DNA of 64,000 bases from Quisquiliibacterium transsilvanicum (GTDB taxonomy: Bacteria > Pseudomonadota > Gammaproteobacteria > Burkholderiales > Burkholderiaceae_E): assembly GCF_014202215.1 (NCBI RefSeq), contig NZ_JACHGB010000007.1, forward strand, positions 186,001-250,000, in the 5' to 3' direction. A program made the translations under genes and the position numbers. Position 1 is the first letter of the stretch; every line of letters starts with the position of its first letter. The notes under the pieces are model-generated. The model was given only the letters and a program-made list of their open reading frames with translations, was not told the origin of the DNA and did not search any database. Shown one piece after another: positions 1 to 7,411 of the stretch.

Positions 1-2
1 TC

Positions 3-476
3 CCGGAGGGGCCGAGCATGCTGGTGCTCCCCGGCACCGGCCGGACCTTCCAGCAGTTCCAGGCGGACGACGCGATGTGCCGGCAGTACGCGCTGCGCCA
101 GTCCGGCGGTTCGCCGCAGCAGGCGGCGGACGCGAGCGGCGTGCGCAGCGCCGCGCTGGCCACCGCGGTCGGTGCGATTGCAGGCGCGGCGGTCGACGGC
201 TCGCGCGGGGCGGCGGTGGGCGCCGGCAGCGGGCTGGTGCTCGGCACGATGTCCGGGACCGGGTCGGGCCAGGCCTCGGGCTCGGCCCTGCAGCGCCGCT
301 ACGACCACGCGTACGTGCAGTGCATGTACGCTCAGGGTCATCGGGTGCCGGTTTCAGGGCAGCTGGGCGGGCAGTCCTATCGCTCCTCGTCCTCCCAGTA
401 CTACCAGTCGGGGCCCGCTGTGCCGCCGCCGGCCGGCATTCCGCCGCCGCCGCCGCCTGGCATCTACGGCCGCTGA
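3..476 (+). CDS. glycine-zipper envelope protein, 5' end missing
   Basis: The reading frame is open from the left edge of the window; residues P-E-G-P-S precede the first ATG at 18, and the family usually carries a signal peptide or lipobox upstream, so I treat the gene as 5'-truncated by the window. The visible part has a short Cys-containing segment (DDAMCRQYA), a Gly/Ala-rich glycine-zipper stretch at about residues 48-80 of the visible protein, a second Cys (VQCMYAQG) and a proline-rich C-terminus. Glycine-zipper proteins of this type sit in or near the outer membrane; no catalytic function is implied. Exact role unknown. Confidence 0.7.
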   Translation, partial: PEGPSMLVLPGTGRTFQQFQADDAMCRQYALRQSGGSPQQAADASGVRSAALATAVGAIAGAAVDGSRGAAVGAGSGLVLGTMSGTGSGQASGSALQRRYDHAYVQCMYAQGHRVPVSGQLGGQSYRSSSSQYYQSGPAVPPPAGIPPPPPPGIYGR

Positions 477-564
477 AGCTGGCGGCCGCGGGTCGCGGCC
501 GCGGCACGCAGACGCCGGCGCGGTCGGCCCGCCGGGCCGTGCCGCAATCAAATACACTGCGGGA

Positions 565-1119
565 ATGACCGGACAGGCTTCCCTCTGGCGAGCCGAGCAT
601 GCCGCCTTCCGCATGCTGCTCTCGATGCTCGAGCGCGAACTCGCCGCCTTCGAGCGCGGCGCCGTGCCCGACCACGGCCTGATGGCCGACGTCGTCACCT
701 ACCTGGAACAGCACGCAGAGCATGCGCATCGCCTGCGCGAGGAGGCAGCCTTCGAGCGCCTGGTCGCGCACGATCCTTCGCTGTCGATCCTGCTGGGCCG
801 GCTGCGGCAGGAGCACCGGGTGCTCGCTGCCTGCGCCGCAGAGCTGCTCGCGCGTCTGGGTGAGCTCGAGTCGGAGGTCGTGGTCAGCCGGGAGCCGGTC
901 GAGTCCGCGGCGGCCACCTTCCTCGTCTACTACCGTCACCATCTTGCAGTCGAGGAGCGCGACTTCCTGCCGCGCGCGGAGGTCTTGTTCACTCCTGACG
1001 ACTGGGCGGCAGTGTTCGCCGCTGCCGGGTCCGAGGCCGACCCGCTGTTCGGCGATCCGCCCGGACATCGCTTCGCCGAACTGCGCCGCCGGATCGACCG
1101 CGAAGCCGGCGCAGGCTGA
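565..1119 (+). CDS. hemerythrin-like domain protein
   Basis: The product is 184 residues and is predicted to be a four-helix di-iron carboxylate protein that binds O2 or senses oxygen or iron. Metal-ligand-like motifs are spaced along the protein: WRAEHAAFR near the N-terminus, HAHRLREEAAFE, EHRVLAA and YYRHHLAVEERDFLP near the C-terminus, which follows the H...HxxxE...H...HxxxE order of the family. I chose the ATG at 565 because homology to the fold starts directly after it. The stop overlaps the start of the next gene (ATGA at 1117-1121), so it is probably translated together with the lipid-transport permease, an uncommon pairing. Confidence 0.85.
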   Translation: MTGQASLWRAEHAAFRMLLSMLERELAAFERGAVPDHGLMADVVTYLEQHAEHAHRLREEAAFERLVAHDPSLSILLGRLRQEHRVLAACAAELLARLGELESEVVVSREPVESAAATFLVYYRHHLAVEERDFLPRAEVLFTPDDWAAVFAAAGSEADPLFGDPPGHRFAELRRRIDREAGAG

Positions 1120-2324
1120 TGCATCCGGACTGCCGGGTCGAGGCGGACGCCGGGGGCTGGCGGCTGCATCTGGAGGGCGTCTGGCGCCTGCCGCGACTGG
1201 TCGAGCTGCGTCGCTCGCTCGAGGCCCTGCCGCTGGCAGCTTCCCGGGCTGCCTCGGCCCGCGTTCGCGCGGGAGCGGGAGCGGGAGCGGGAGCGGGAGC
1301 GGGAGCGGGAGCGGCCGAAGGTGCGGGTGGCGCAGGGCTGGCGCTGGACGGCAGCGGGCTGGAGGCGATCGACACCGCCGCCGCGCTGCTGCTGCTGCGC
1401 CATCTCGAGGACGCCGGAATCGCCGCTGACGCGATCCTCCTGGAGGGGTTCTCGGACAGTCACAGGCGCATCGTCGAGGTGGTGCGGGAACGGCTCCCGC
1501 TGGCAGGCCCGCAGCACGCGCTGGTGCCCCGCGGGCTGCTAGGCCAGTTGGGCGCGGCCAGCGTTGCGGTCGGCCGCCTGATCGGCGGGCACGTCGCCTT
1601 CCTTGGCCTGGTGACCGTCGAGGTCGGGCGCCTGCTGGTGCGTCCGGCGGCGCTCCGGCCCAGGGAGCTGGGCTCGCAGCTTCGCCAGGTCTGCGTGAGC
1701 GCGATCCCGGTGGTGGTGCTGGTCACCTTCCTGATCGGCACCATCGTCGCCTATCTGCTCGGCCAGCAGGCCGAGAAGTTCGGCGCCAACATTTTCGTGG
1801 TGGACGGTGTCGTGCTGGGGATGGTGCGGGAGTTTGCGCCGATCATCGTCGCCACCATCGTGGCCGGCCGCTCGGGCGCGGCCTTCACCGCGCAGCTGGG
1901 CACGATGAAGCTGAACCAGGAAATCGACGCGATCCGCACGCTGGGCCTGTCGGCCGAACAGGTGCTGGTGGTGCCAAGGGTGCTCGCGCTGATGATCGCG
2001 CTGCCGCTGCTGGTGTTCGCCGGCGACGTTGCCGGGATCGCCGGCGCGATGACGGTCGCCGACCTGATGCTGGGGATCACTCCCACCACCTTCCTGGAGC
2101 GGATGCAGTCGGCGCTGACCGAGCGCCATTACCTGATCGGTCTGGCGAAGGCGCCGGTGTTCGCGCTGGTCATCGCGGTGATCGGCTGCCGGATGGGGCT
2201 CGACGTCAGCCGGGACACCCGCTCGATCGGCCTGCACACCACCTCGACGGTCGTCCAGTGCATCGTCGCAGTGATCCTGCTCGACGCGCTGTTCGCGGTG
2301 CTGCTGCAGGAGCTGCGCCTTTGA
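1119..2324 (+). CDS. MlaE-type ABC transporter permease with N-terminal STAS-like domain
   Basis: The product is 401 residues. About residues 1-130 look like a STAS domain interrupted by a Gly-Ala repeat; residues about 150-401 are the MlaE permease fold, with several hydrophobic helices and the conserved segment GRSGAAFTAQLGTMKLNQEI followed by DAIRTLG. MlaE-family permeases form the membrane channel of MCE lipid transporters that move phospholipids between the inner and outer membranes. Canonical MlaE lacks the STAS part (about 260 residues), so this is the longer STAS-MlaE variety. The four-gene order permease-ATPase-MCE protein-lipoprotein supports the assignment. I leave the symbol empty because it is not the canonical mla operon. 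Confidence 0.9.
   Translation: MHPDCRVEADAGGWRLHLEGVWRLPRLVELRRSLEALPLAASRAASARVRAGAGAGAGAGAGAGAAEGAGGAGLALDGSGLEAIDTAAALLLLRHLEDAGIAADAILLEGFSDSHRRIVEVVRERLPLAGPQHALVPRGLLGQLGAASVAVGRLIGGHVAFLGLVTVEVGRLLVRPAALRPRELGSQLRQVCVSAIPVVVLVTFLIGTIVAYLLGQQAEKFGANIFVVDGVVLGMVREFAPIIVATIVAGRSGAAFTAQLGTMKLNQEIDAIRTLGLSAEQVLVVPRVLALMIALPLLVFAGDVAGIAGAMTVADLMLGITPTTFLERMQSALTERHYLIGLAKAPVFALVIAVIGCRMGLDVSRDTRSIGLHTTSTVVQCIVAVILLDALFAVLLQELRL
1271..1312 (+). repeat. hexanucleotide tandem repeat (GGGAGC x7) inside the permease gene
   Basis: Seven perfect copies of GGGAGC run head to tail and encode alternating Gly and Ala in the STAS-like domain. Because the unit is six bases, gain or loss of units would keep the reading frame and change only linker length. 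Confidence 0.95.
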
Positions 2325-3085
2325 GCGCCGAGGCGGTCATCGAGGTCGAGGGGCTGCGCACCCGGATCGGCTCGCAGCAGATCCACGACGGGCTCGACCT
2401 CCGGGTGCGCCGCGGCGAGCTGGTCGCCCTGATCGGCGGCAGCGGCACCGGCAAGACCGTGCTGCTGCGCGAGATGATCGGGCTGATGCGGCCTTCCGGC
2501 GGCACGGTGCGGCTGCTGGGCACCGATGTCTGGTCCGCCTCCGAGCCGCAGCTGCGCGCGCTGCGGCGGCGCGTGGGGGTGATGTTCCAGGACGGCGCGC
2601 TGTTCTCGTCACTGGACGTCGCGGCCAACGTCGCGACCCCGCTGCGCGAGCACACAGACCTCCCGGAGGATCTGATCGACGACCTGGTCGGGCTCAGGAT
2701 CGCGCTGGCCGGACTCCCGCCGGATGCCGCGCACAAGATGCCCAGCATGCTGTCGGGCGGCATGAAGAAGCGGGCAGCGATCGCGAGGGCACTGGCGCTG
2801 GAGCCCGAGCTGCTGTTCCTGGACGAGCCGACCTCCGGGCTCGACCCGGTCACTGCCCGTTCGCTGGACCGGCTGCTGCGCTTCCTGTGCGACGACCTGG
2901 GGATCACGGTGCTGCTGGTCACGCACGACCTGGACACGGTGACCGGGATCGTCGACCGCGTGATCGCCCTCGGCAAGGGCAGGGTGCTGGCCGACGGTAC
3001 ACTGGACGAGGTGCGCGCGGTGGACGACCCGTGGATCCGCGACTGGTTCGCGGGCACGGGCATTCGCGCGGCGCACGGAGGTTGA
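2321..3085 (+). CDS. MlaF-type ABC transporter ATP-binding protein
   Basis: The product is 254 residues if translation starts at the TTG at 2321, which overlaps the permease stop (TTGA). The Walker A motif GGSGTGKT lies at about residues 39-46, the signature LSGGMKKRAAIARAL follows a Q-loop (MFQDGALF), and Walker B is LLFLDEPTSGLDP with a downstream H-loop (LVTHD). The GGMKKR form of the signature is typical of the Mla/Ttg2A family. It would power lipid movement through the permease encoded just upstream. An in-frame start further upstream at 2258 exists, but it would lie inside the permease gene and add residues not typical of the family. Confidence 0.9.
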   Translation: MSAEAVIEVEGLRTRIGSQQIHDGLDLRVRRGELVALIGGSGTGKTVLLREMIGLMRPSGGTVRLLGTDVWSASEPQLRALRRRVGVMFQDGALFSSLDVAANVATPLREHTDLPEDLIDDLVGLRIALAGLPPDAAHKMPSMLSGGMKKRAAIARALALEPELLFLDEPTSGLDPVTARSLDRLLRFLCDDLGITVLLVTHDLDTVTGIVDRVIALGKGRVLADGTLDEVRAVDDPWIRDWFAGTGIRAAHGG

Positions 3086-3089
3086 CAGC

Positions 3090-4085
3090 ATGGAACCGGA
3101 AACCCGCTACCCCGTGATCGGCGCGATCGTGCTGCTGCTGGCGCTGGGCGCGGCGTTCGCGTTCACCTGGTGGGCACGCGATGGCGCCGCCGACGCGCCG
3201 TACTACGTGGTGGTCTTCGATCGGCAGTCGGTCGAGGGCTTGCAGGTGGGCAGCGACGTCAGCATGCGCGGAGTCAAGGTCGGCAGGGTCGAGCGCTTCA
3301 CGCTGGGCAGCGAGAACATCAACCGGGTCAAGGTGCTGGTGCGGGTCGACCGGCAGACGCCCGTGAGCGAGAACAGCTCGGCGGTGGTGGCGCGCAATTT
3401 CCTCACCGGGCTGGCGCGGATCAACCTCGTGACCCCCGGCGAACCCGGGCCGCAGCTCACCCACGTCCCGCCTGGCGAGGACTACCCGGTGATCCCCGAG
3501 GGCACGTCCGGAATGGACCAGATCGCAGAATCCGCCAACCGCCTGGCCCTGTCCGGCGAGGAGGCGCTGGCCAACCTGAACCGCCTGATGACGCCGGAGA
3601 ACCGCGAGGCCTTCGGACAGACGCTGGCGGCGACGCGCGACATCGCCGTCGGCCTGAGCGAGCGCCTCGACGGGCTCGACCGCACCCTGGCAGGCGTCGA
3701 CGCATCGGTGCGCGCCTTCGGCGAGACCAACCGCAGCATCGCCGCCGCCGCGCAGCAGGCGAACGTCCTGATGCGCGACGCGGGCACGACGCTCGGCGAG
3801 GCGCGGACCACGCTGTCGGAAGGCACGGTCGCCATTCGCGATGCCCGCGGCAGTCTCGCCGAGTTCACCCGGCTGGCCCGCACCCTGGAGCGCGAGGCCG
3901 GCGAGTTCGGCGCGCGCGCCAGCGGCGCTGCGGACACCGGCCTGCTCGAGCTGCGCGCCACTGCCCAGGAGACCCGGCGGGCCGCGGAGCTGCTGTCCCA
4001 GGCGCTCGAGCGCCTGTCCGAGCCGCGCTCGGCGCTGATCGGGCCGGGCGCCCGCGAACTTGGGCCCGGGGAGCGGCTGCCATGA
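3090..4085 (+). CDS. MlaD/MCE domain substrate-binding protein
   Basis: The product is 331 residues. One transmembrane helix lies at about residues 8-28, anchoring it in the inner membrane; an MCE domain follows at about 36-120, containing GLQVGSDVSMRGVKVGRV; the remaining 200 residues are predicted helical and coiled, which in longer MCE proteins forms a channel or needle across the periplasm. Canonical MlaD is about half this length, so this belongs to the longer YrbD/PqiB-like class. It starts 4 bases after the ATPase gene and its stop overlaps the next start (ATGA), so the operon is tightly coupled. Confidence 0.9.
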   Translation: MEPETRYPVIGAIVLLLALGAAFAFTWWARDGAADAPYYVVVFDRQSVEGLQVGSDVSMRGVKVGRVERFTLGSENINRVKVLVRVDRQTPVSENSSAVVARNFLTGLARINLVTPGEPGPQLTHVPPGEDYPVIPEGTSGMDQIAESANRLALSGEEALANLNRLMTPENREAFGQTLAATRDIAVGLSERLDGLDRTLAGVDASVRAFGETNRSIAAAAQQANVLMRDAGTTLGEARTTLSEGTVAIRDARGSLAEFTRLARTLEREAGEFGARASGAADTGLLELRATAQETRRAAELLSQALERLSEPRSALIGPGARELGPGERLP

Positions 4086-4717
4086 CTGCAATTTCCGCGC
4101 GCAAGGCCCGCAGGGCTGTGGTGACCGGGCTGCCGGCGCTGGCTGCGATGCTTGCCGGCGGCTGCGCCGTGCTGGGCGGCAACCCCGAGCCGCGCCAGTG
4201 GCATCGGCTCGAGGACCTCGCAGCGCTCGCACGGGCGCCGGGGCCGGCGATTCCCCGCGTGCTGCTGGTGGAGATGGTGTCGACCGCCTCGCTGCACGAC
4301 GGCGCCGCGCTGGTGTACTCCAGGGATCCGGGACTGCTGGCCCACTATCGCTTCGCGGACTGGGCCGAGCCGCCGGCGCGGCGAATCGCGCACCTGGTCG
4401 AACGCCGGCTCGACGGCCGCGGGCGTTTCCGGGCGGTTGGCCAGTCCACTGCCGGGCTGGGCGGCGACCTGCTGTTGCGGGTGGGGCTGGACGAGTTCTT
4501 CCACGACGCGTCCACCGAGCCAGGCGTGGCGCGGCTGGCGCTCGACGCCGACCTGATCGACTGGCGCGCCCGCACCCGCGTTGCGCGGCGCCGCTTCGTG
4601 CGCACCGAAGCCCTGGCCTTCGCGAACGCTGCCGGCGCGGCCGCCGCGCTGAGCCGGGCGCTCAGTGCCGCACTGGACGAACTGGCCCCCTGGGTGGAGG
4701 CGGCGGCCGCAGGCTGA
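4082..4717 (+). CDS. ABC-type transport auxiliary lipoprotein
   Basis: The product is 211 residues. A signal peptide ends in a lipobox, LAGGC, with the lipidated Cys at residue 28. The mature part matches the general layout of the ABC-type transport auxiliary component (PqiC/YmbA-like) found as the last gene of MCE operons: a central R-V-L-L-V-E-M strand and a long helix near the C-terminus. It is expected at the inner leaflet of the outer membrane, receiving lipid from the MCE channel. The start overlaps the stop of the MCE gene. The next gene converges on it, 22 bases downstream. Confidence 0.8.
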   Translation: MTAISARKARRAVVTGLPALAAMLAGGCAVLGGNPEPRQWHRLEDLAALARAPGPAIPRVLLVEMVSTASLHDGAALVYSRDPGLLAHYRFADWAEPPARRIAHLVERRLDGRGRFRAVGQSTAGLGGDLLLRVGLDEFFHDASTEPGVARLALDADLIDWRARTRVARRRFVRTEALAFANAAGAAAALSRALSAALDELAPWVEAAAAG

Positions 4718-4739
4718 CCGGGTCCCCCGGGCAGCGGCT

Positions 4740-7331
4740 TCAGGCGGCCGCTGCCACCGGGTTATGGGTCGCGATCCGTGCGGTGATGTGCTCCAGCGCC
4801 TCTTCCACCTGATCGATCAGGATCAGGCAGAGATCGCCGGGGCGCAGCGCCTCCAGCGCGACGTCGATCGCCAGGAATTCGCCATGCACTTCCTGGACCG
4901 AGCGGGTGCGCGCGGCCCCTTCCAGCCCCTGGCGCAGCAGCGCGAGCACTTCGCCGTCGGCGCGGCCGCGCTGGCACTGGTCCTGGTAGAGGATCACGTC
5001 GTCGAAGACCTGGCCGAGGATCTCGGTCTGCTGGCGGATGTCCTCGTCGCGGCGGTCGCCTGCGCCGCTGATGACCACGCTGCGCCGCTGTGCGGGCATC
5101 GCCTCGACCGCGCGCGCCAGCGCGAGGATCGCGTCCGGATTGTGGCCGTAGTCGGCGATCACGGTGGCGCCGCGGTGGTTCATCACGTTGAAGCGGCCCG
5201 GGACCTTGCCGGCGTCGTTGACGAAGGACGCGAGACCGGCCTCGATGATGCTCCAGGGCAGGCCGAGCGCCCAGCCGGCGCCGACCGCAGCCATCGCGTT
5301 CTCGACCTGGAAGCCGATGGTCCCGCTGCGGGTGATCGGCACGCCGGCCAGTGGCAGGCGGTGCTCGAACTTGCCCTCGGCGGCGACGATCGCGCCGCGG
5401 TCGACGTAGACGACGCGCCTGCCGCGTGCCCGGTGTCCGGCCATCACGGGCCCGCTGCAGTCGACCGCGAAGAATGTCACCGCGCCGGGGCAGCCTTCGG
5501 CCATTCGGGCGACGATCGGGTCGGCCGCGTTCAGCACCGCCATGCCGTCCGGGGCGACGTTCTGCACCACCACCCGCTTGAGCACCGCGAGATCCTCGAC
5601 GGTGGTGATGTAGTTCAGGCCCAGGTGGTCGCCCTGGCCGATGTTGGTGACCACCGCGACCTGGCAGCGGTCGAAGGCCAGTCCTTCGCGCAGCAGGCCG
5701 CCGCGCGCAGTCTCGAACACCGCGGCATCGACATCCGGGTGCATCAGCACGTTGCGCGCGCTGCGCGGCCCGCTGCAGTCGCCGGTGTCGATCCGCTCGC
5801 CGGCGACGTAGACGCCGTCGGTGTTGGTCATGCCCACGCGCTTGCCGTCGCCCTCGAGCAGGTGGGCGATCAGCCGCACCGTGGTGGTCTTGCCGTTGGT
5901 GCCGGTGACCGCGACCACCGGGATCCGGCCGTCGCCGCCGTCCGGGTACATCTCCGCGATCACCGCCTCGCCCACCGGCCGGCCGCGGCCGAAGGAGGGG
6001 GTGAGGTGCATGCGCAGTCCCGGCGCGGCGTTCACCTCGACGATGCCGCCGCCCTGGTCCTCGAGCGGCCGGAGCACCGACTCGCAGACCACGTCGACGC
6101 CGCAGATGTCCAGACCGACCATCCGTGCAGCCTCCACCGCGCGCGCTGCCACCATCGGATGGACGTCGTCGGTGACGTCGGTGGCGGTGCCGCCGGTGCT
6201 GAGGTTCGCGTTGTTGCGCAGCACCACCCGGGTGCCTGCGGGAGGAACCGATGCGGCGTCGTAGCCCTGCGCGGCGAGCCGCGCCAGCGCGATCTCGTCG
6301 AAACGGATCCTGGTCAGCGAGGTGGCGTGGCCGTCGCCGCGCCGCGGGTCGGTGTTGACGAGGTCGACCAGCTCGCGCACCGTGTGCACGCCGTCGCCGA
6401 TCACATGCGGGGGCTCGCGCCGCGCCGCCGCCACCAGATGTTTGCCGACCACCAGCAGGCGGAAGTCGTGGCCCGGGATGAAGCGCTCCACCATCACGTC
6501 GTCGCTGATCTCGGCCGCGGCCCGGTAGGCGATGTCGAGGTGCTCGCGGGTGTCGACGTTCACCGTCACGCCCTTGCCCTGGTTGCCGTCCTGTGGCTTC
6601 ACGACCACCGGCTGGCCGATCTCCCGCATCGCCTTCCATGCATCGTCCAGGTCATGCACCGGCCGGCCGCGGGGCACCGGCACGCCGGCGGCCTCCAGCA
6701 GCTGCTTGGTGAGCTCCTTGTCCTGGGCGATGGTCTCGGCGATCGCGCCGGTGCGGTCAATCTCGGCGGCCTGGATCCTTCGTTGCCGGCTGCCCCAGCC
6801 GAACTGCACCAGGCTGCCCTCGGTCAGGCGCCGGCAGGGGATGCCGCGGGCCACCGCAGCGTCGACGATCGCGCCAGTGCTCGGCCCGAGCCGGACGTCC
6901 TCGTCCAGTTCGCGCAGCCGCGCCAGCGCCGCCTCGGCGTCATAGGGCGCATCGTGCAGCGCGGCCTCGCAGAGCCCCGCGCCGAGTTCCAGCGCCAGCC
7001 GTCCGACCGCCTCTTCCGAATACTGGACGACCACCTGGAAGACTCCGCTGTCCACCGTCTGCGAAGTGCGGCTGAAGGAGACCGGGCAGCCGGCCTGCGC
7101 CTGCAGCGCGAGCGCCGACAGCGCCAGCGCGTGCGCCATCGACATCGGCTCGCGCCGGCCGATCGGCTGGAGCGTGCCAATGCCCGGGAAGCGCGCCCGC
7201 AGGCGCGCCTCGAAGGCCGCTGGATCGGCGGGCAGGCGCTCCGCGTCGTCGCAGGTGACGAGCGCCTCGATCGCCGTGTGACGGCTCCAGAGGTTGGGGC
7301 CGCGCAGGGCGCGGATGCGGGAGATTTCCAT
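4740..7331 (-). CDS. cphA: cyanophycin synthetase, full length
   Basis: The product is 863 residues, the usual length of CphA1. It makes multi-L-arginyl-poly-L-aspartate, an intracellular nitrogen and carbon store, by adding Asp and Arg with two ATP-dependent sites. The N-terminal domain starts with a family pattern (ALRGPNLWS), the ATP-grasp domain (about 210-460) has KPQDGNQGKGV and the ENxxPG-like NAAPGLRMH, and the Mur-ligase domain has the P-loop GTNGKTT at about residue 477 and the late-domain motif ADYGHNPDA. It lies 80 bases downstream of the shorter paralogue and is probably co-transcribed with it. Confidence 0.95.
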   Translation of the reverse strand: MEISRIRALRGPNLWSRHTAIEALVTCDDAERLPADPAAFEARLRARFPGIGTLQPIGRREPMSMAHALALSALALQAQAGCPVSFSRTSQTVDSGVFQVVVQYSEEAVGRLALELGAGLCEAALHDAPYDAEAALARLRELDEDVRLGPSTGAIVDAAVARGIPCRRLTEGSLVQFGWGSRQRRIQAAEIDRTGAIAETIAQDKELTKQLLEAAGVPVPRGRPVHDLDDAWKAMREIGQPVVVKPQDGNQGKGVTVNVDTREHLDIAYRAAAEISDDVMVERFIPGHDFRLLVVGKHLVAAARREPPHVIGDGVHTVRELVDLVNTDPRRGDGHATSLTRIRFDEIALARLAAQGYDAASVPPAGTRVVLRNNANLSTGGTATDVTDDVHPMVAARAVEAARMVGLDICGVDVVCESVLRPLEDQGGGIVEVNAAPGLRMHLTPSFGRGRPVGEAVIAEMYPDGGDGRIPVVAVTGTNGKTTTVRLIAHLLEGDGKRVGMTNTDGVYVAGERIDTGDCSGPRSARNVLMHPDVDAAVFETARGGLLREGLAFDRCQVAVVTNIGQGDHLGLNYITTVEDLAVLKRVVVQNVAPDGMAVLNAADPIVARMAEGCPGAVTFFAVDCSGPVMAGHRARGRRVVYVDRGAIVAAEGKFEHRLPLAGVPITRSGTIGFQVENAMAAVGAGWALGLPWSIIEAGLASFVNDAGKVPGRFNVMNHRGATVIADYGHNPDAILALARAVEAMPAQRRSVVISGAGDRRDEDIRQQTEILGQVFDDVILYQDQCQRGRADGEVLALLRQGLEGAARTRSVQEVHGEFLAIDVALEALRPGDLCLILIDQVEEALEHITARIATHNPVAAAA

Positions 7332-7411
7332 CGGGAGGACTCCAGGCGGAGCAGGGTTTGCGCCCCGGGCCGCGGCAGTGCGCGGCGCCGGGAGTGGCGG
7401 CGAAGAAGCGT

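Noticed and set aside
565-4717. Canonical mla operon assignment (mlaE, mlaF, mlaD symbols)
   Set aside because: The permease has a STAS domain, the MCE protein is 331 residues, and the last gene is a PqiC-like lipoprotein instead of MlaC and MlaB, so these are Mla-like but not the canonical set.
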